A DNA stretch of 64,000 nucleotides from Pseudomonas bijieensis (GTDB lineage Bacteria > Pseudomonadota > Gammaproteobacteria > Pseudomonadales > Pseudomonadaceae): the NCBI RefSeq assembly GCF_013347965.1, contig NZ_CP048810.1, positions 1,984,001-2,048,000 on the forward strand. Direction: 5' to 3'. The notes under the pieces are model-generated. The model did no database searches. It saw only the letters and a list, made by a program, of their open reading frames with translations, and had not been told where the DNA came from. Positions 49,470 through 59,815 of the stretch are shown here, piece by piece. The position numbers and the translations under genes were made by a program. Within the stretch, counting starts at the first letter, position 1. Each line of letters opens with the position of its first letter.

Positions 49470-50188
49470 CCCTCATTTATGGCCACCGCGGCGCCAAGGG
49501 CGAAGCGCCGGAAAACACCCTGACCGGTTTTCAGGAGTGCCTCAAGCACGGCGTACGCCGTTGCGAGCTGGACCTGCATCTTTCGATGGACGGCGAGTTG
49601 ATGGTGATCCACGACCCGACCCTCAAGCGCACAACGGATCGCCGGGGCAAGGTGGTGGAGCATTCCGCCGCCGAACTGGTGACCTACGATGCACGCAAGG
49701 GTGGCCCGGGCTGGATCAAGCCGTGCCCAATCCCACGCCTGGAAGAGTTGTTCGAGAAGTGTGACTTCGAGCATTGGCAACTGGAGGTCAAGAGCGCCTC
49801 GCGCACCCGCGCCGCAGCCACGGTATTGGGCATCCGTGAAATGGCCCAGCGTTTTGGGCTGCTGGACAAGATCACCATCACCTCCAGCTCCCGGGAAGTG
49901 CTCAAGGCGGCCCTGGACCTGACCCCGGACATCTCTCGCGGACTGGTGGCCGAGTACGCCTGGCTCGACCCGTTGAAGGTCGCCCAGAGCTACGGCTGCG
50001 AGATTCTGGCGTTGAACTGGACCCTGTGCACGCCCGAACGCCTGGTCAAGGCCCAGCGTCAGGGGCTGCATGTGTCGGTGTGGACCGTCAACGAGCCCGC
50101 GCTGATGCGCAGGCTCGCCGACTTTGGCGCTGACAGCCTGATTACAGACTTTCCCGGTTTGGCCACTGCCACGCTCGAGAACTGCTGA
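49466..50188 (+). CDS. Glycerophosphodiester phosphodiesterase
   Basis: 240 residues with a GTG start overlapping the PilZ stop. The GDPD catalytic motif is HRGAKGEAPENTL near the start, with ELDLHLSMDGELMVIHDPTL for metal and His catalysis; later WQLEVKS and the C-terminal VWTVNEPALMRRLADFGADS complete the barrel. No signal peptide, so it is probably a cytosolic UgpQ-like enzyme hydrolysing glycerophosphodiesters. Confidence 0.92.
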   Translation: MTLIYGHRGAKGEAPENTLTGFQECLKHGVRRCELDLHLSMDGELMVIHDPTLKRTTDRRGKVVEHSAAELVTYDARKGGPGWIKPCPIPRLEELFEKCDFEHWQLEVKSASRTRAAATVLGIREMAQRFGLLDKITITSSSREVLKAALDLTPDISRGLVAEYAWLDPLKVAQSYGCEILALNWTLCTPERLVKAQRQGLHVSVWTVNEPALMRRLADFGADSLITDFPGLATATLENC

Positions 50189-50230
50189 AATCGGTCTCCC
50201 CGGCCGGCTCAGGCCACCGGCCGGAGCCGC

Positions 50231-51625
50231 TCAAAAAAGCCGGTTGAGCCCGTCATAGGCCGCTACCCGATAGGCTTCGGCCATGGTCGGGTAGTTGAAC
50301 GTGGTGTTGACGAAGTACTTCAGCGTGTTCAATTCGCCCGGCTGGTTCATGATCGCCTGGCCGATGTGCACGATCTCCGACGCCTGATAGCCGAAGCAGT
50401 GCACGCCCAGCACTTCCAGGGTCTCGCGGTGGAACAGGATCTTCAGCATACCTTGCGGCTCACCGGCGATCTGCGCCCGCGCCATGCTCTTGAAGAACGC
50501 CTTGCCCACTTCGTAAGGCACCTTGGCCTGGGTCAGCTCCTGCTCGTTCTTGCCGATCGAGCTGATCTCCGGAATGGTGTAGATGCCGGTCGGCACGTCG
50601 TTGACGAAGCGCCAGCTGCCATTGTCGACAATGCTGCCGGCGGCCGAACGGCCCTGGTCGTGGGCGGCACTGGCCAGGCTCGGCCAGCCGATCACGTCAC
50701 CGGCACCGTAGATGTTCGGTACGCAAGTGCGGTAGTTCTCGTCGACTTCGATCTGGCCACGGCTGTTGACCTTCACGCCGATGTTTTCCAGGCCCAGGGT
50801 GTCGGTGTTGCCGGTACGGCCGTTACACCAGAGCAAGGCGTCGGCCTTGATCTTCTTGCCGGACTTGAGGTGCAGGATCACACCATTGTCGACGCCTTCG
50901 ACGCGGTCGTAGTCTTCGTTATGGCGCACGGTGATGTTGTTGTTGCTGAAGTGATAGCTCAGGGCCTGGGAGATTTCCGAGTCCAGGAAGCTCAGCAACT
51001 GACCACGGTTATCCACCAGCTCCACCAGCACACCCAGGCCGCTGAAGATCGAGGCGTATTCGCAACCGATCACCCCGGCGCCGTAGACGATCAGTTTGCG
51101 CGGGGTGTGGCCCAGGCTCAGGATGGTGTCGCTATCGTAGATGCGCGCGTGGTTGAAATCGATGTCGGCCGGGCGATACGGGCGTGAACCGGTGGCGATG
51201 ATGATGTGCTTGGCCACCAGTTTCTCGACCACACCATTGCCGCAGACCACTTCAACCGTCTGCTCATCGGCGAAGCTGCCGGTGCCGAAGAACACGTCGA
51301 CACGATTGCGGGCGTAGTAACCGGTGCGCGAGGCCACCTGCTTGGAGATCACCTTCTCGGCACTCTTGAGCACGTCCGGGAAGGAGAACCAGCGCGGCTC
51401 GCCGATGGCCCGGAACATCGGGTTGGTGTTGAACTGCATGATCTGCCGGACCGAGTGACGCAAGGCCTTGGACGGGATGGTACCCAAGTGGGTGCAGTTG
51501 CCGCCGACCTGCCGACGGCTGTCGACCATCGCCACCTTGCGCCCTGCCTTGGCCGCGTTCATTGCCGCGCCTTCCCCCGCCGGGCCGGAGCCCAGTACCA
51601 CCACGTCGTAGTTGTAGACAGCCAT
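50231..51625 (-). CDS. sthA: Soluble pyridine nucleotide transhydrogenase
   Basis: 464-residue FAD enzyme that moves reducing equivalents between NADPH and NAD+. The FAD-binding [20 protein letters not shown], the single Cys in [18 protein letters not shown] (the disulfide of related lipoamide dehydrogenases is absent, as normal for SthA), the NAD site [18 protein letters not shown] and the C-terminal dimer domain are present. A GC-rich dyad CCGGCCGG at about 50200-50224 lies between this gene and the converging phosphodiesterase gene. Confidence 0.96.
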   Translation of the reverse strand: MAVYNYDVVVLGSGPAGEGAAMNAAKAGRKVAMVDSRRQVGGNCTHLGTIPSKALRHSVRQIMQFNTNPMFRAIGEPRWFSFPDVLKSAEKVISKQVASRTGYYARNRVDVFFGTGSFADEQTVEVVCGNGVVEKLVAKHIIIATGSRPYRPADIDFNHARIYDSDTILSLGHTPRKLIVYGAGVIGCEYASIFSGLGVLVELVDNRGQLLSFLDSEISQALSYHFSNNNITVRHNEDYDRVEGVDNGVILHLKSGKKIKADALLWCNGRTGNTDTLGLENIGVKVNSRGQIEVDENYRTCVPNIYGAGDVIGWPSLASAAHDQGRSAAGSIVDNGSWRFVNDVPTGIYTIPEISSIGKNEQELTQAKVPYEVGKAFFKSMARAQIAGEPQGMLKILFHRETLEVLGVHCFGYQASEIVHIGQAIMNQPGELNTLKYFVNTTFNYPTMAEAYRVAAYDGLNRLF

Positions 51626-51873
51626 GCGTACTCCTCAGAACAGGCCGTGGCGCCTCACTTGGCACCGACGGCTAAATCATGCCGGCCTGCGGCATGAAGG
51701 AACAATTTGGGGCCGGTTCACGAGCCCGGCCACAGTCTATAGAAGCGTCAACGCCGCGCACATTACCCCTTGGTCGCGTCGTAGGCTAGTTTTGCCTGCG
51801 CTATTTCGCCACAGGCATGCTTTCACAGCGCTGTCATCATTGCATGACCTTATCTCAAGTTCGCCTGAATCAA

Positions 51874-51963
51874 TGTGGCGAGGGAGCTTGCTCCCGCTTG
51901 AGTGCGAAGCGCTCAAAAAAGAGGGTTGCTGCGCAACCCAGCGGGAGCAAGCTCCCTCGCCAC
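51874..51963. repeat. REPIN-like inverted repeat
   Basis: TGTGGCGAGGGAGCTTGCTC and its inverted partner, with inner hairpins AGTGCGAAGCGCT and GGTTGCTGCGCAACC. It is the only structure I see in the 375-base gap between sthA and apbE (51626-52000), apart from the presumed sthA promoter. Confidence 0.85.
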
Positions 51964-52000
51964 GGATTATTTACGCCCTAAGCGAACAACATTGCTGGCA

Positions 52001-53017
52001 TCACTGGTTTGTTCCACGAATGATCCGTTCAAACACATCGTTGGTGCGGGTGACAAAACGATTGCCATCGCGCACCACGAAAAATACCCCGATACCGTGC
52101 TTTTCGGCATAGTCCCAACCCCGTTCAGGCCCGAGAATCAACAACAGCGTCGATAGTCCATCGGCCATCAACGCCGAAGGATGAATCACTGTGACCGACG
52201 CGAGATTGTGTAGGACTGGTGTACCGGTGCGCGCATCAAACGTGTGGGAATAACGCCTGCCGCCCTGTTCGAAATATTTACGGTAGTCACCCGAGGTGGA
52301 AACCCCGTAGCCGTTGACCTCAATGACACGCTCGGCCACTTGCCGATCATCCCGGGGTTCTTCCAGGGCGATACGCCAGGCCGAGCCATCGGGTTTGCGC
52401 CCGACGGCCTTGAGCTCACCGGTGGCTTCGGCCAGGTAACTGTCGACGCCCAAGGCCTGGAGCCTGGCGGCGATGCGGTCGACGGCATAACCGGCGGCGA
52501 TACTGTTGAAGTCGACCTCCACCGCGGCGTCCTTGCACAACCGGTCGCCCTCAATACGCAAATGACCGTGACCGACGCGCTGGCGCACCAAGGCCAACGC
52601 CTCGGTACTCGGCACTTGTTCTTCCCGGGACTGGGGCCCGAAGCCCCACAGGTTCAGCAACGGCTCCACGGTCAGGTCGAAAGAGCCATCGCTTTGAACC
52701 GACAACTGCTCGCCCACGCGGATCAACTCCAGGATCGGGCCAGGCATGATCTGACAGCTATCGGCCGGCAACGCATTGAAACGTTCGACGTCCGAGTCGC
52801 TGCGATAGGTCGAGAATTGCCGATCCACTTCGGCAAGGATGTTTTCCACCTCGGCCTGAACCTCTTTCGGACCCGGCCCGGCGGAATGCCTGACGTACTG
52901 AATGGAATAATGACTGCCCATGGTCGGCCCATCGAAGCGTTCCAGCGTGTCGCCGTTGCCGCAACCGGACAACACGCCGGCCAGCACCACAACCCCAATC
53001 CATCGTCCAGTTAACAA
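52001..53017 (-). CDS. apbE: FAD:protein FMN transferase (ApbE)
   Basis: 338 residues with a TTG start at 53017, chosen because AGGGGAG lies 8 bases upstream and a lipoprotein signal follows (LTGRWIGVVVLAGVLSGC, Cys at the lipobox). An ATG at 53050 is the alternative. GPTMGSHYSIQY, the SIAAGYAVDRIA site and FDARTGTPV for Mg/FAD binding identify ApbE, which attaches FMN to Thr in NqrB/C or RnfG-type subunits. No nqr genes follow here, so its substrate is encoded elsewhere. Confidence 0.9.
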   Translation of the reverse strand: MLTGRWIGVVVLAGVLSGCGNGDTLERFDGPTMGSHYSIQYVRHSAGPGPKEVQAEVENILAEVDRQFSTYRSDSDVERFNALPADSCQIMPGPILELIRVGEQLSVQSDGSFDLTVEPLLNLWGFGPQSREEQVPSTEALALVRQRVGHGHLRIEGDRLCKDAAVEVDFNSIAAGYAVDRIAARLQALGVDSYLAEATGELKAVGRKPDGSAWRIALEEPRDDRQVAERVIEVNGYGVSTSGDYRKYFEQGGRRYSHTFDARTGTPVLHNLASVTVIHPSALMADGLSTLLLILGPERGWDYAEKHGIGVFFVVRDGNRFVTRTNDVFERIIRGTNQ

Positions 53018-53096
53018 ATCTTCATCTCCCCTCAAAACCGCGCCGGCCATTATGGGCTTCAGCGCACGCAAAAACCTGTGGGGGCCGATGGAACCT

Positions 53097-53187
53097 TGTG
53101 GGAGCAAAGCTTGCTCGCGATGAACGATGACACGGTCTCGCAGTTAAACCGTGTCGACTGCATCGCGAGCAAGCTTTGCTCCCACAG
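53097..53187. repeat. REPIN-like inverted REP pair
   Basis: TGTGGGAGCAAAGCTTGCTC at 53097 and its inverted partner ending at 53187, with inner arms GACACGGT/ACCGTGTC. It fills the gap between apbE and the transporter. Confidence 0.85.
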
Positions 53188-53253
53188 GTTCCCACAAGGC
53201 TTCCACTGGGGTACGGCGCTTTCATACAAGATTGTCAGAGTGAGTACCTACAC

Positions 53254-54552
53254 ATGCCTTCCAATACGAGCAACGGCAAGGCGATTTTTCGCGTTGTCAG
53301 CGGCAACTTCCTGGAGATGTTCGACTTCATGGTCTACGGCTTCTACGCCACGGCCATCGCCAAGACGTTCTTCCCCGCCGACAGTGCGTTCGCCTCGCTG
53401 ATGCTGTCCCTGGCCACGTTTGGTGCAGGGTTCTTGATGCGCCCCCTCGGGGCGATTTTTCTCGGCGCCTACATCGACCGCCACGGACGCCGCAAAGGCT
53501 TGATCATCACCCTGATGCTGATGGCCATGGGTACCATACTGATCGCCTGCGTACCGGGCTACGCAGTCCTCGGCGTGGCGGCCCCCTTGCTGGTCCTGCT
53601 GGGCCGCTTGCTGCAAGGCTTCTCCGCTGGCGTGGAACTCGGAGGCGTATCGGTTTACCTGGCAGAAATTTCCACGCCGGGGCGCAAGGGTTTCTTTGTC
53701 AGTTGGCAATCGGCCAGCCAGCAGGCTGCCGTGGTGTTTGCCGGCCTGTTGGGGGTTGGCCTCAATCACTGGCTGAGTCCCCAGGAGATGGGCGACTGGG
53801 GCTGGCGCGTACCGTTCCTGGTGGGCTGCATGATTGTGCCGGCAATATTCATGATCCGTCGTTCACTGGAGGAAACACCTGAGTTCCAGGCGAGAAAACA
53901 TCGTCCTAGCCTGTCGGAAATTGTCCGCTCCATCGGTCAGAACTTCGGCATCGTCTTGGCAGGCATGGCGCTGGTGGTGATGACCACCGTATCGTTCTAC
54001 CTGATCACCGCTTACACACCGACCTTCGGCAAGGCCGAGCTGAACCTGTCGGACCTGGATGCACTGCTGGTCACGGTGTGCATCGGCTTGTCGAATTTCT
54101 TCTGGCTGCCGGTGATGGGGGCGTTTTCCGACAAGATCGGACGCAAACCCCTGTTGCTCGGTGCGACTGTCCTGGCGATCCTGACGGCCTATCCGGCACT
54201 GTCCTGGCTGGTGGCGAACCCCAGCTTCAGCCATTTGCTGATCGTCGAGCTGTGGTTGTCGTTCCTGTATGGATCCTACAACGGTGCCATGGTCGTGGCC
54301 TTGACGGAAATCATGCCGGTCGAGGTGCGCACCACCGGTTTCTCCCTGGCCTACAGCCTGGCGACAGCGACGTTCGGCGGGTTTACTCCGGCGGCCTGTA
54401 CCTACCTGATTCATGTGCTCGACAACAAGGCTGCACCGGGGATATGGCTCAGTGGCGCGGCGGTGCTGGGGTTGATTGCGACCCTGGTGCTGTTCAAGGG
54501 CAATCGGCATGAACTGCGCACTGAACAAGCCTCGATAGTCGGCGGCGCCTGA
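53254..54552 (+). CDS. MFS transporter, citrate/tricarballylate:H+ symporter type
   Basis: 432 residues from the ATG at 53254, with 12 predicted TM helices. [20 protein letters not shown] at the start, the loop motif [13 protein letters not shown] after TM2, and [20 protein letters not shown] in TM4 are marks of the metabolite:H+ symporter group (ProP/CitH/TcuC-like). The longer upstream frame runs into a REP element and is not used. The substrate is probably a di- or tricarboxylate; this is inference from family resemblance. Confidence 0.85.
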   Translation: MPSNTSNGKAIFRVVSGNFLEMFDFMVYGFYATAIAKTFFPADSAFASLMLSLATFGAGFLMRPLGAIFLGAYIDRHGRRKGLIITLMLMAMGTILIACVPGYAVLGVAAPLLVLLGRLLQGFSAGVELGGVSVYLAEISTPGRKGFFVSWQSASQQAAVVFAGLLGVGLNHWLSPQEMGDWGWRVPFLVGCMIVPAIFMIRRSLEETPEFQARKHRPSLSEIVRSIGQNFGIVLAGMALVVMTTVSFYLITAYTPTFGKAELNLSDLDALLVTVCIGLSNFFWLPVMGAFSDKIGRKPLLLGATVLAILTAYPALSWLVANPSFSHLLIVELWLSFLYGSYNGAMVVALTEIMPVEVRTTGFSLAYSLATATFGGFTPAACTYLIHVLDNKAAPGIWLSGAAVLGLIATLVLFKGNRHELRTEQASIVGGA

Positions 54553-54559
54553 AAAATCG

Positions 54560-54645
54560 TCATCGCGAGCAGGCTCGCTCCCACATTTGATCACATACAT
54601 CAGCAACAACTCGGTCAACTGTGGGAGCGAGCCTGCTCGCGATGA
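54560..54645. repeat. REPIN-like inverted REP pair
   Basis: CATCGCGAGCAGGCTCGCTC at 54561 and its inverted partner ending at 54645; same family as the element after tal. Confidence 0.88.
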
Positions 54646-54675
54646 GGCCAGCCCAGCCAACAAAAAACCTGCAGA

Positions 54676-54707
54676 CAAAAAAACGCCCCGACAAGTCGGG
54701 GCGTTTT
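54676..54707. terminator. Terminator of the GAPDH gene, bidirectional
   Basis: 11-bp AACGCCCCGAC/GTCGGGGCGTT stem with a 2-base loop, an A-run on one side and TTTT on the other. Confidence 0.9.
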
Positions 54708-54723
54708 CACAAGCAGCTAAGGC

Positions 54724-56187
54724 TTAGCGCGGGAACGCTGGCGGGTTTACCCCGGCCATGTCTTCCATCACGCGAACCACCTGGCAGCTGTAACCGAATT
54801 CGTTGTCGTACCAGACGTACAGGACAACGCGGTTGTCTTGGCTGATGGTGGCTTCAGCATCCACGACACCGGCGTGGCGCGAGCCCACGAAGTCGGTGGA
54901 GACCACTTCCTGGGAATTGACGAAGTCGATCTGCTTATGCAGCTCGGAGTGCAGCGCCATGTAGCGCAGGTACTCGTTCATCTCTTCACGGGTGGCGGCT
55001 TTCTCAAGGTTCAGGTTGAGAATGGCCATCGACACGTTCGGCGTCGGCACGCGGATCGCATTGCCGGTCAGCTTGCCGGCCAGTTCAGGCAGGGCCTTGG
55101 CGGCGGCGGTGGCGGCACCGGTCTCGGTGATGACCATGTTCAGCGCGGCGCTGCGACCACGGCGGTCGCCCTTGTGGAAGTTATCGATCAGGTTCTGGTC
55201 GTTGGTGTACGAGTGAACCGTTTCAACGTGACCGTTGACGATGCCGAACTTGTCGTTCACAGCCTTGAGCACCGGCACGATGGCGTTGGTGGTGCAAGAG
55301 GCGGCGGAGACGATCTTGTCGTCAGCGGTGATGTCGCCGTGGTTGATGCCGTGGACGATGTTCTTCAGCTTGCCCTTGCCAGGCGCGGTCAGGACAACGC
55401 GGTCGATACCCGGGCAGGCCAGGTGCTGGCCCAGGCCATCGGCGTCACGCCATACACCGGTGTTGTCCACCAGCAGTGCGTCCTTGATACCGTACTGGGT
55501 GTAGTCCACCTCGGTCGGGTTCTTCGCGTAGATCACCTGGATCAGGTTGCCGTTGGCGGTGATGGTGTTGTTTTCTTCGTCGATGGTGATGGTGCCGTTG
55601 AACGAACCATGGACCGAATCGCGACGCAGCAGGCTGGCACGCTTGGTCAGGTCGTTCTCGGCGCCCTTGCGCACCACGATGGCACGCAGGCGCAGGCCGT
55701 CGCCACCACCGGTTTTTTCGATCAGGATGCGCGCCAGCAGACGGCCAATACGACCGAAGCCGTACAGGACCACGTCGGTGCCTTTGCGAGCCGAAACGTT
55801 CTGCTGGCCAACCACATCAGCCAACTCTTCACGAACGAACTGCTCGGCGCTACGGCCGTTGCCTTCGTTGCGGAACTTGAACGCCAACTTGCCCAGATCC
55901 ACCGAAGCCGCGCCGAGCTTGAGCTCGCTCATGGCTTTGAGCAGAGGGAATGTTTCGTGGACGGAGAGTTCGCTGTCGTCGGAAGAACGGTGGCGAGCAA
56001 AGCGGTGGGCTTTGAGGATCGCGATGACAGACTGGTTGATCAGGCTGCGGCCATAGATCGAGCTCACCACGTTGTTATTGCGGTAGAGCTGACCGATGAG
56101 AGGGATCATCGCTTCTGCGAGAGCTTCACGATCAATCCATTCACCAAGACACTGGTCGGGCTTCTGAGTCACGGTAACCTTCCACAT
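54724..56187 (-). CDS. Glyceraldehyde-3-phosphate dehydrogenase, long form
   Basis: 487 residues from the ATG at 56187 (MWKVTVTQKPDQCLGEWIDR). An N-terminal extension of about 130 residues, absent from glycolytic GAPDH, precedes the Rossmann motif YGFGRIGRLLARIL. The catalytic Cys lies in SAASCTTNAIVPVL and the His motif in later sequence; YVWYDNEFGYSCQVVRVMED closes the domain. This long type is known in Pseudomonas and thought to serve gluconeogenesis. It is divergent from mfd. Confidence 0.92.
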   Translation of the reverse strand: MWKVTVTQKPDQCLGEWIDREALAEAMIPLIGQLYRNNNVVSSIYGRSLINQSVIAILKAHRFARHRSSDDSELSVHETFPLLKAMSELKLGAASVDLGKLAFKFRNEGNGRSAEQFVREELADVVGQQNVSARKGTDVVLYGFGRIGRLLARILIEKTGGGDGLRLRAIVVRKGAENDLTKRASLLRRDSVHGSFNGTITIDEENNTITANGNLIQVIYAKNPTEVDYTQYGIKDALLVDNTGVWRDADGLGQHLACPGIDRVVLTAPGKGKLKNIVHGINHGDITADDKIVSAASCTTNAIVPVLKAVNDKFGIVNGHVETVHSYTNDQNLIDNFHKGDRRGRSAALNMVITETGAATAAAKALPELAGKLTGNAIRVPTPNVSMAILNLNLEKAATREEMNEYLRYMALHSELHKQIDFVNSQEVVSTDFVGSRHAGVVDAEATISQDNRVVLYVWYDNEFGYSCQVVRVMEDMAGVNPPAFPR

Positions 56188-56355
56188 GTAGGGGCTGAAA
56201 AAAGGGGCTACATTATGCCGCCGAGTCCTCGGCTGAGCAATGCGCGCCTGTCGCACCGTGGTTTTCCTGTCTGCCTGGGTAGTCTGCGACTGACAGCAGC
56301 CCCCTTCCCCCGCTACAATTGCCGACTTTGTCGCAACGCTGGAGCTCAACCTTCC

Positions 56356-59300
56356 GTGCCCGTTCTGCGTCTTCCGCTTCTCCCTGCCGCGGCAGGTAAA
56401 CAGCACTGGGGCAACCTGCCCGGTGCCGCCCTGAGCCTGGCCATCGCCGAGGCTGCCAGCGCTGCAAAGCGTTTCACCCTGCTGCTGACCGCCGACAGCC
56501 AAAGCGCCGAGCGGCTGGAACAGGAGCTGAGTTTCTTCGCTCCGGATTTGCCGGTCTTGCATTTCCCGGACTGGGAAACCCTGCCCTACGATCTGTTTTC
56601 GCCACACCAGGACATCATTTCCCAGCGAATCGCCAGCCTTTATCGGCTGCCGGAGCTCAGTCATGGCGTTTTGGTAGTGCCGATCACCACGGCCCTACAT
56701 CGCCTGGCACCGACCCAGTTCCTGCTCGGTAGCAGCCTGGTGCTGGACATCGGCCAGAAGCTCGATGTCGAGCAAATGCGCACCCGCCTCGAGGCCACTG
56801 GCTATCGCTGCGTCGACACGGTGTACGAGCACGGCGAGTTCGCGGTACGCGGCGCCTTGATCGATCTGTTCCCGATGGGCAGCAAGCTGCCTTATCGCAT
56901 CGACCTGTTCGATGACGAAATCGAGACCCTGCGCACCTTCGATCCGGAAAACCAGCGCTCCATCGACAAAGTGCAATCGATCCGCCTGTTGCCGGCCAAG
57001 GAGTTCCCGCTGCAGAAGGAAGCCGTGACCCGCTTCAAGGCACGCTTTCGCGAGCGCTTCGATGTGGATTTTCGCCGTTGCCCGATTTTCCAGGACCTGA
57101 GCAGCGGGATTACTCCCGCCGGCATCGAGTACTACTTGCCACTGTTTTTCGAAGAAACCTCCACCCTGTTCGATTACCTGCCCCAGGACACCCAGGTGTT
57201 CTCCCTGCCGGGCATCGAGCAAGCAGCGGAAAACTTCTGGAACGACGTGCGCAACCGCTACGAAGAGCGTCGCGTCGATCCTTCCCGGCCTTTATTGCCG
57301 CCAGCCGAGCTGTTCCTGCCGGTGGAGGACTGTTTTGCCCGCCTCAAGAGCTGGCCGCGGGTGGTGGCGAGCCAGCAGGACGTGGAGACCGGTGTCGGTC
57401 GTGAACGCTTCCCGGCCAAAGCGTTGCCGGACCTGGCCATCGAAGCCAAGGCCACGCAGCCACTGGCAGCGCTGGCTGGCTTTCTCGACACATTCCCCGG
57501 TCGCGTATTGTTCACCGCCGAAACCGCGGGTCGTCGCGAAGTGCTGTTGGAGCTGCTTGAACGCCTGAAGCTGCGACCGAAGACGGTGGACAACTGGCCG
57601 GACTTCGTCGCCGGCAAGGATCGCCTGGCGATTACCATCGCCCCGCTGGACGAAGGACTGGTACTCGATGACCCCGCCCTCGCGCTGGTCGCCGAAAGCC
57701 CGTTGTTCGGCCAGCGCGTCATGCAACGTCGCCGTCGCGAGAAACGCGCCGACGCCGCCAACGACGCCGTCATCAAGAACCTCACAGAACTTCGCGAAGG
57801 TGCGCCCGTGGTGCACATCGACCACGGCGTGGGCCGCTACCTGGGCCTGGCGACCCTGGAGATCGACAATCAGGCCGCTGAATTCCTCACACTGGAATAC
57901 GCCGAGGGCGCCAAGCTCTATGTGCCGGTGGCGAACCTGCACCTGATCGCCCGCTACACTGGCAGCGACGACGCCCTGGCCCCACTGCATCGCCTGGGCT
58001 CGGAAACCTGGCAGAAAGCCAAACGCAAGGCGGCCGAACAGGTGCGCGACGTGGCCGCCGAACTGCTGGACATCTACGCCCGGCGCGCAGCTCGTGAGGG
58101 CTATGCCTTCGCCGATCCGAAAGCCGACTACGAAACCTTCAGCGCCGGTTTCCCGTTCGAAGAAACCGTCGACCAGCAGACCACCATCGAAGCGGTGCGC
58201 GCCGACATGCTCGCGCCCAAGCCCATGGACCGGCTGGTGTGTGGCGACGTCGGCTTCGGCAAGACCGAAGTGGCGATGCGCGCCGCGTTCATCGCCGTGC
58301 ACGGTGGCAAGCAGGTGGCGATCCTGGTGCCGACCACCCTGCTCGCCCAGCAGCACTACAACAGTTTCCGCGACCGCTTCGCCGACTGGCCGGTGACCGT
58401 GGAAGTCATGAGCCGTTTCAAATCCACCAAGGAAGTGAATGCCGCCGTGGCCGACCTGGCCGAAGGCAAGATCGACATCGTCATCGGCACGCACAAGCTG
58501 CTGCAGGACGACGTGAAGATCAAAAACCTGGGGCTGGTGATCATCGACGAGGAGCACCGCTTTGGTGTGCGCCAGAAAGAGCAGCTCAAGGCCCTGCGCA
58601 GCGAAGTCGACATCCTGACCCTGACGGCCACGCCGATCCCACGCACATTGAACATGGCCGTGTCGGGCATGCGCGACCTGTCGATCATCGCCACGCCGCC
58701 GGCCCGGCGCCTGTCAGTGCGCACGTTCGTGATGGAGCAGAACAAAAGCACGGTCAAGGAAGCCTTGCTGCGTGAGCTGCTGCGTGGCGGCCAGGTCTAT
58801 TACCTGCACAACGACGTGAAGACCATCGAGAAATGCGCCGCCGACCTGGCCGAACTGGTGCCGGAAGCCCGTATCGGCATCGGCCACGGGCAGATGCGCG
58901 AACGCGAACTCGAGCAGGTGATGAGCGACTTCTACCACAAGCGCTTCAATGTGCTGATCGCCTCGACCATCATCGAGACCGGCATCGACGTGCCGAGCGC
59001 CAACACCATCATCATCGAGCGCGCCGACAAATTCGGCCTGGCCCAGTTGCACCAGCTGCGCGGCCGGGTCGGGCGTAGCCACCACCAAGCCTATGCCTAC
59101 CTGTTGACCCCGCCACGCCAGCAGATCACCCCGGATGCGGAAAAGCGCCTGGAAGCCATCGCCAATACCCAGGACCTCGGCGCCGGTTTCGTGCTGGCCA
59201 CCAACGACCTGGAAATCCGTGGCGCCGGCGAATTGCTCGGCGACGGCCAGAGCGGTCAGATCCAGGCCGTCGGTTTCACCCTGTACATGGAAATGCTCGA

Positions 59301-59805
59301 ACGAGCGGTCAAGTCGATCCGCAAGGGCGAACAGCCGAACCTCGACCAACCCCTGGGCGGCGGGCCGGAAATCAACCTGCGGGTGCCGGCACTGATCCCG
59401 GAAGACTATCTGCCGGATGTCCACGCGCGGCTGATTCTCTACAAACGCATCGCCTCGGCCAGCGACGAGGAAGGCCTCAAGGACCTGCAAGTGGAGATGA
59501 TCGACCGCTTCGGCCTGTTGCCGGAACCGACCAAGAACCTGGTGCGCACCACGCTGCTCAAGCTCAAGGCCGAACAGCTGGGCATCAAGAAAGTCGATGG
59601 CGGCCCCAACGGTGGCCGGATCGAGTTCGAGGCCCAGACGCCGGTCGACCCACTGGTGCTGATCAAGCTGATCCAGGGCCAACCCAAACGCTACAAGTTC
59701 GAAGGCGCCACGATGTTCAAGTTCATGGTGCCCATGGAACGCCCGGAAGAGCGTTTCAATACCGTAGAAGCGCTGTTCGAGCGCCTCACTCCGACCACTG
59801 CTTGA
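56356..59805 (+). CDS. mfd: Transcription-repair coupling factor
   Basis: 1149 residues with a GTG start at 56356 (VPVLRLPLLPAAAGKQHWGN). It removes stalled RNA polymerase at DNA lesions and recruits UvrA. UvrB-like N-terminal domains carry QDIISQRIASLYRLPELSHG; the RNA polymerase-interacting domain has HIDHGVGRYLGLATLEID. The translocase has Walker A in CGDVGFGKTEVAMR (about 628-640), DEEH at about 730 and GRVGRSHHQAYAYLL. The long in-frame extension upstream overlaps the GAPDH gene and is not real. Confidence 0.97.
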   Translation: MPVLRLPLLPAAAGKQHWGNLPGAALSLAIAEAASAAKRFTLLLTADSQSAERLEQELSFFAPDLPVLHFPDWETLPYDLFSPHQDIISQRIASLYRLPELSHGVLVVPITTALHRLAPTQFLLGSSLVLDIGQKLDVEQMRTRLEATGYRCVDTVYEHGEFAVRGALIDLFPMGSKLPYRIDLFDDEIETLRTFDPENQRSIDKVQSIRLLPAKEFPLQKEAVTRFKARFRERFDVDFRRCPIFQDLSSGITPAGIEYYLPLFFEETSTLFDYLPQDTQVFSLPGIEQAAENFWNDVRNRYEERRVDPSRPLLPPAELFLPVEDCFARLKSWPRVVASQQDVETGVGRERFPAKALPDLAIEAKATQPLAALAGFLDTFPGRVLFTAETAGRREVLLELLERLKLRPKTVDNWPDFVAGKDRLAITIAPLDEGLVLDDPALALVAESPLFGQRVMQRRRREKRADAANDAVIKNLTELREGAPVVHIDHGVGRYLGLATLEIDNQAAEFLTLEYAEGAKLYVPVANLHLIARYTGSDDALAPLHRLGSETWQKAKRKAAEQVRDVAAELLDIYARRAAREGYAFADPKADYETFSAGFPFEETVDQQTTIEAVRADMLAPKPMDRLVCGDVGFGKTEVAMRAAFIAVHGGKQVAILVPTTLLAQQHYNSFRDRFADWPVTVEVMSRFKSTKEVNAAVADLAEGKIDIVIGTHKLLQDDVKIKNLGLVIIDEEHRFGVRQKEQLKALRSEVDILTLTATPIPRTLNMAVSGMRDLSIIATPPARRLSVRTFVMEQNKSTVKEALLRELLRGGQVYYLHNDVKTIEKCAADLAELVPEARIGIGHGQMRERELEQVMSDFYHKRFNVLIASTIIETGIDVPSANTIIIERADKFGLAQLHQLRGRVGRSHHQAYAYLLTPPRQQITPDAEKRLEAIANTQDLGAGFVLATNDLEIRGAGELLGDGQSGQIQAVGFTLYMEMLERAVKSIRKGEQPNLDQPLGGGPEINLRVPALIPEDYLPDVHARLILYKRIASASDEEGLKDLQVEMIDRFGLLPEPTKNLVRTTLLKLKAEQLGIKKVDGGPNGGRIEFEAQTPVDPLVLIKLIQGQPKRYKFEGATMFKFMVPMERPEERFNTVEALFERLTPTTA

Positions 59806-59815
59806 AGGACGCCAC

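Noticed and set aside
54838..56355. In-frame N-terminal extension of mfd by about 500 codons
   Set aside because: It is antisense to the GAPDH gene; the Mfd N-terminus begins at the GTG at 56356 with the expected 1149-residue length.
56188..56664. N-terminal extension of the GAPDH gene into mfd
   Set aside because: It has no family sequence and is antisense to mfd; the ATG at 56187 gives the known long-GAPDH start.
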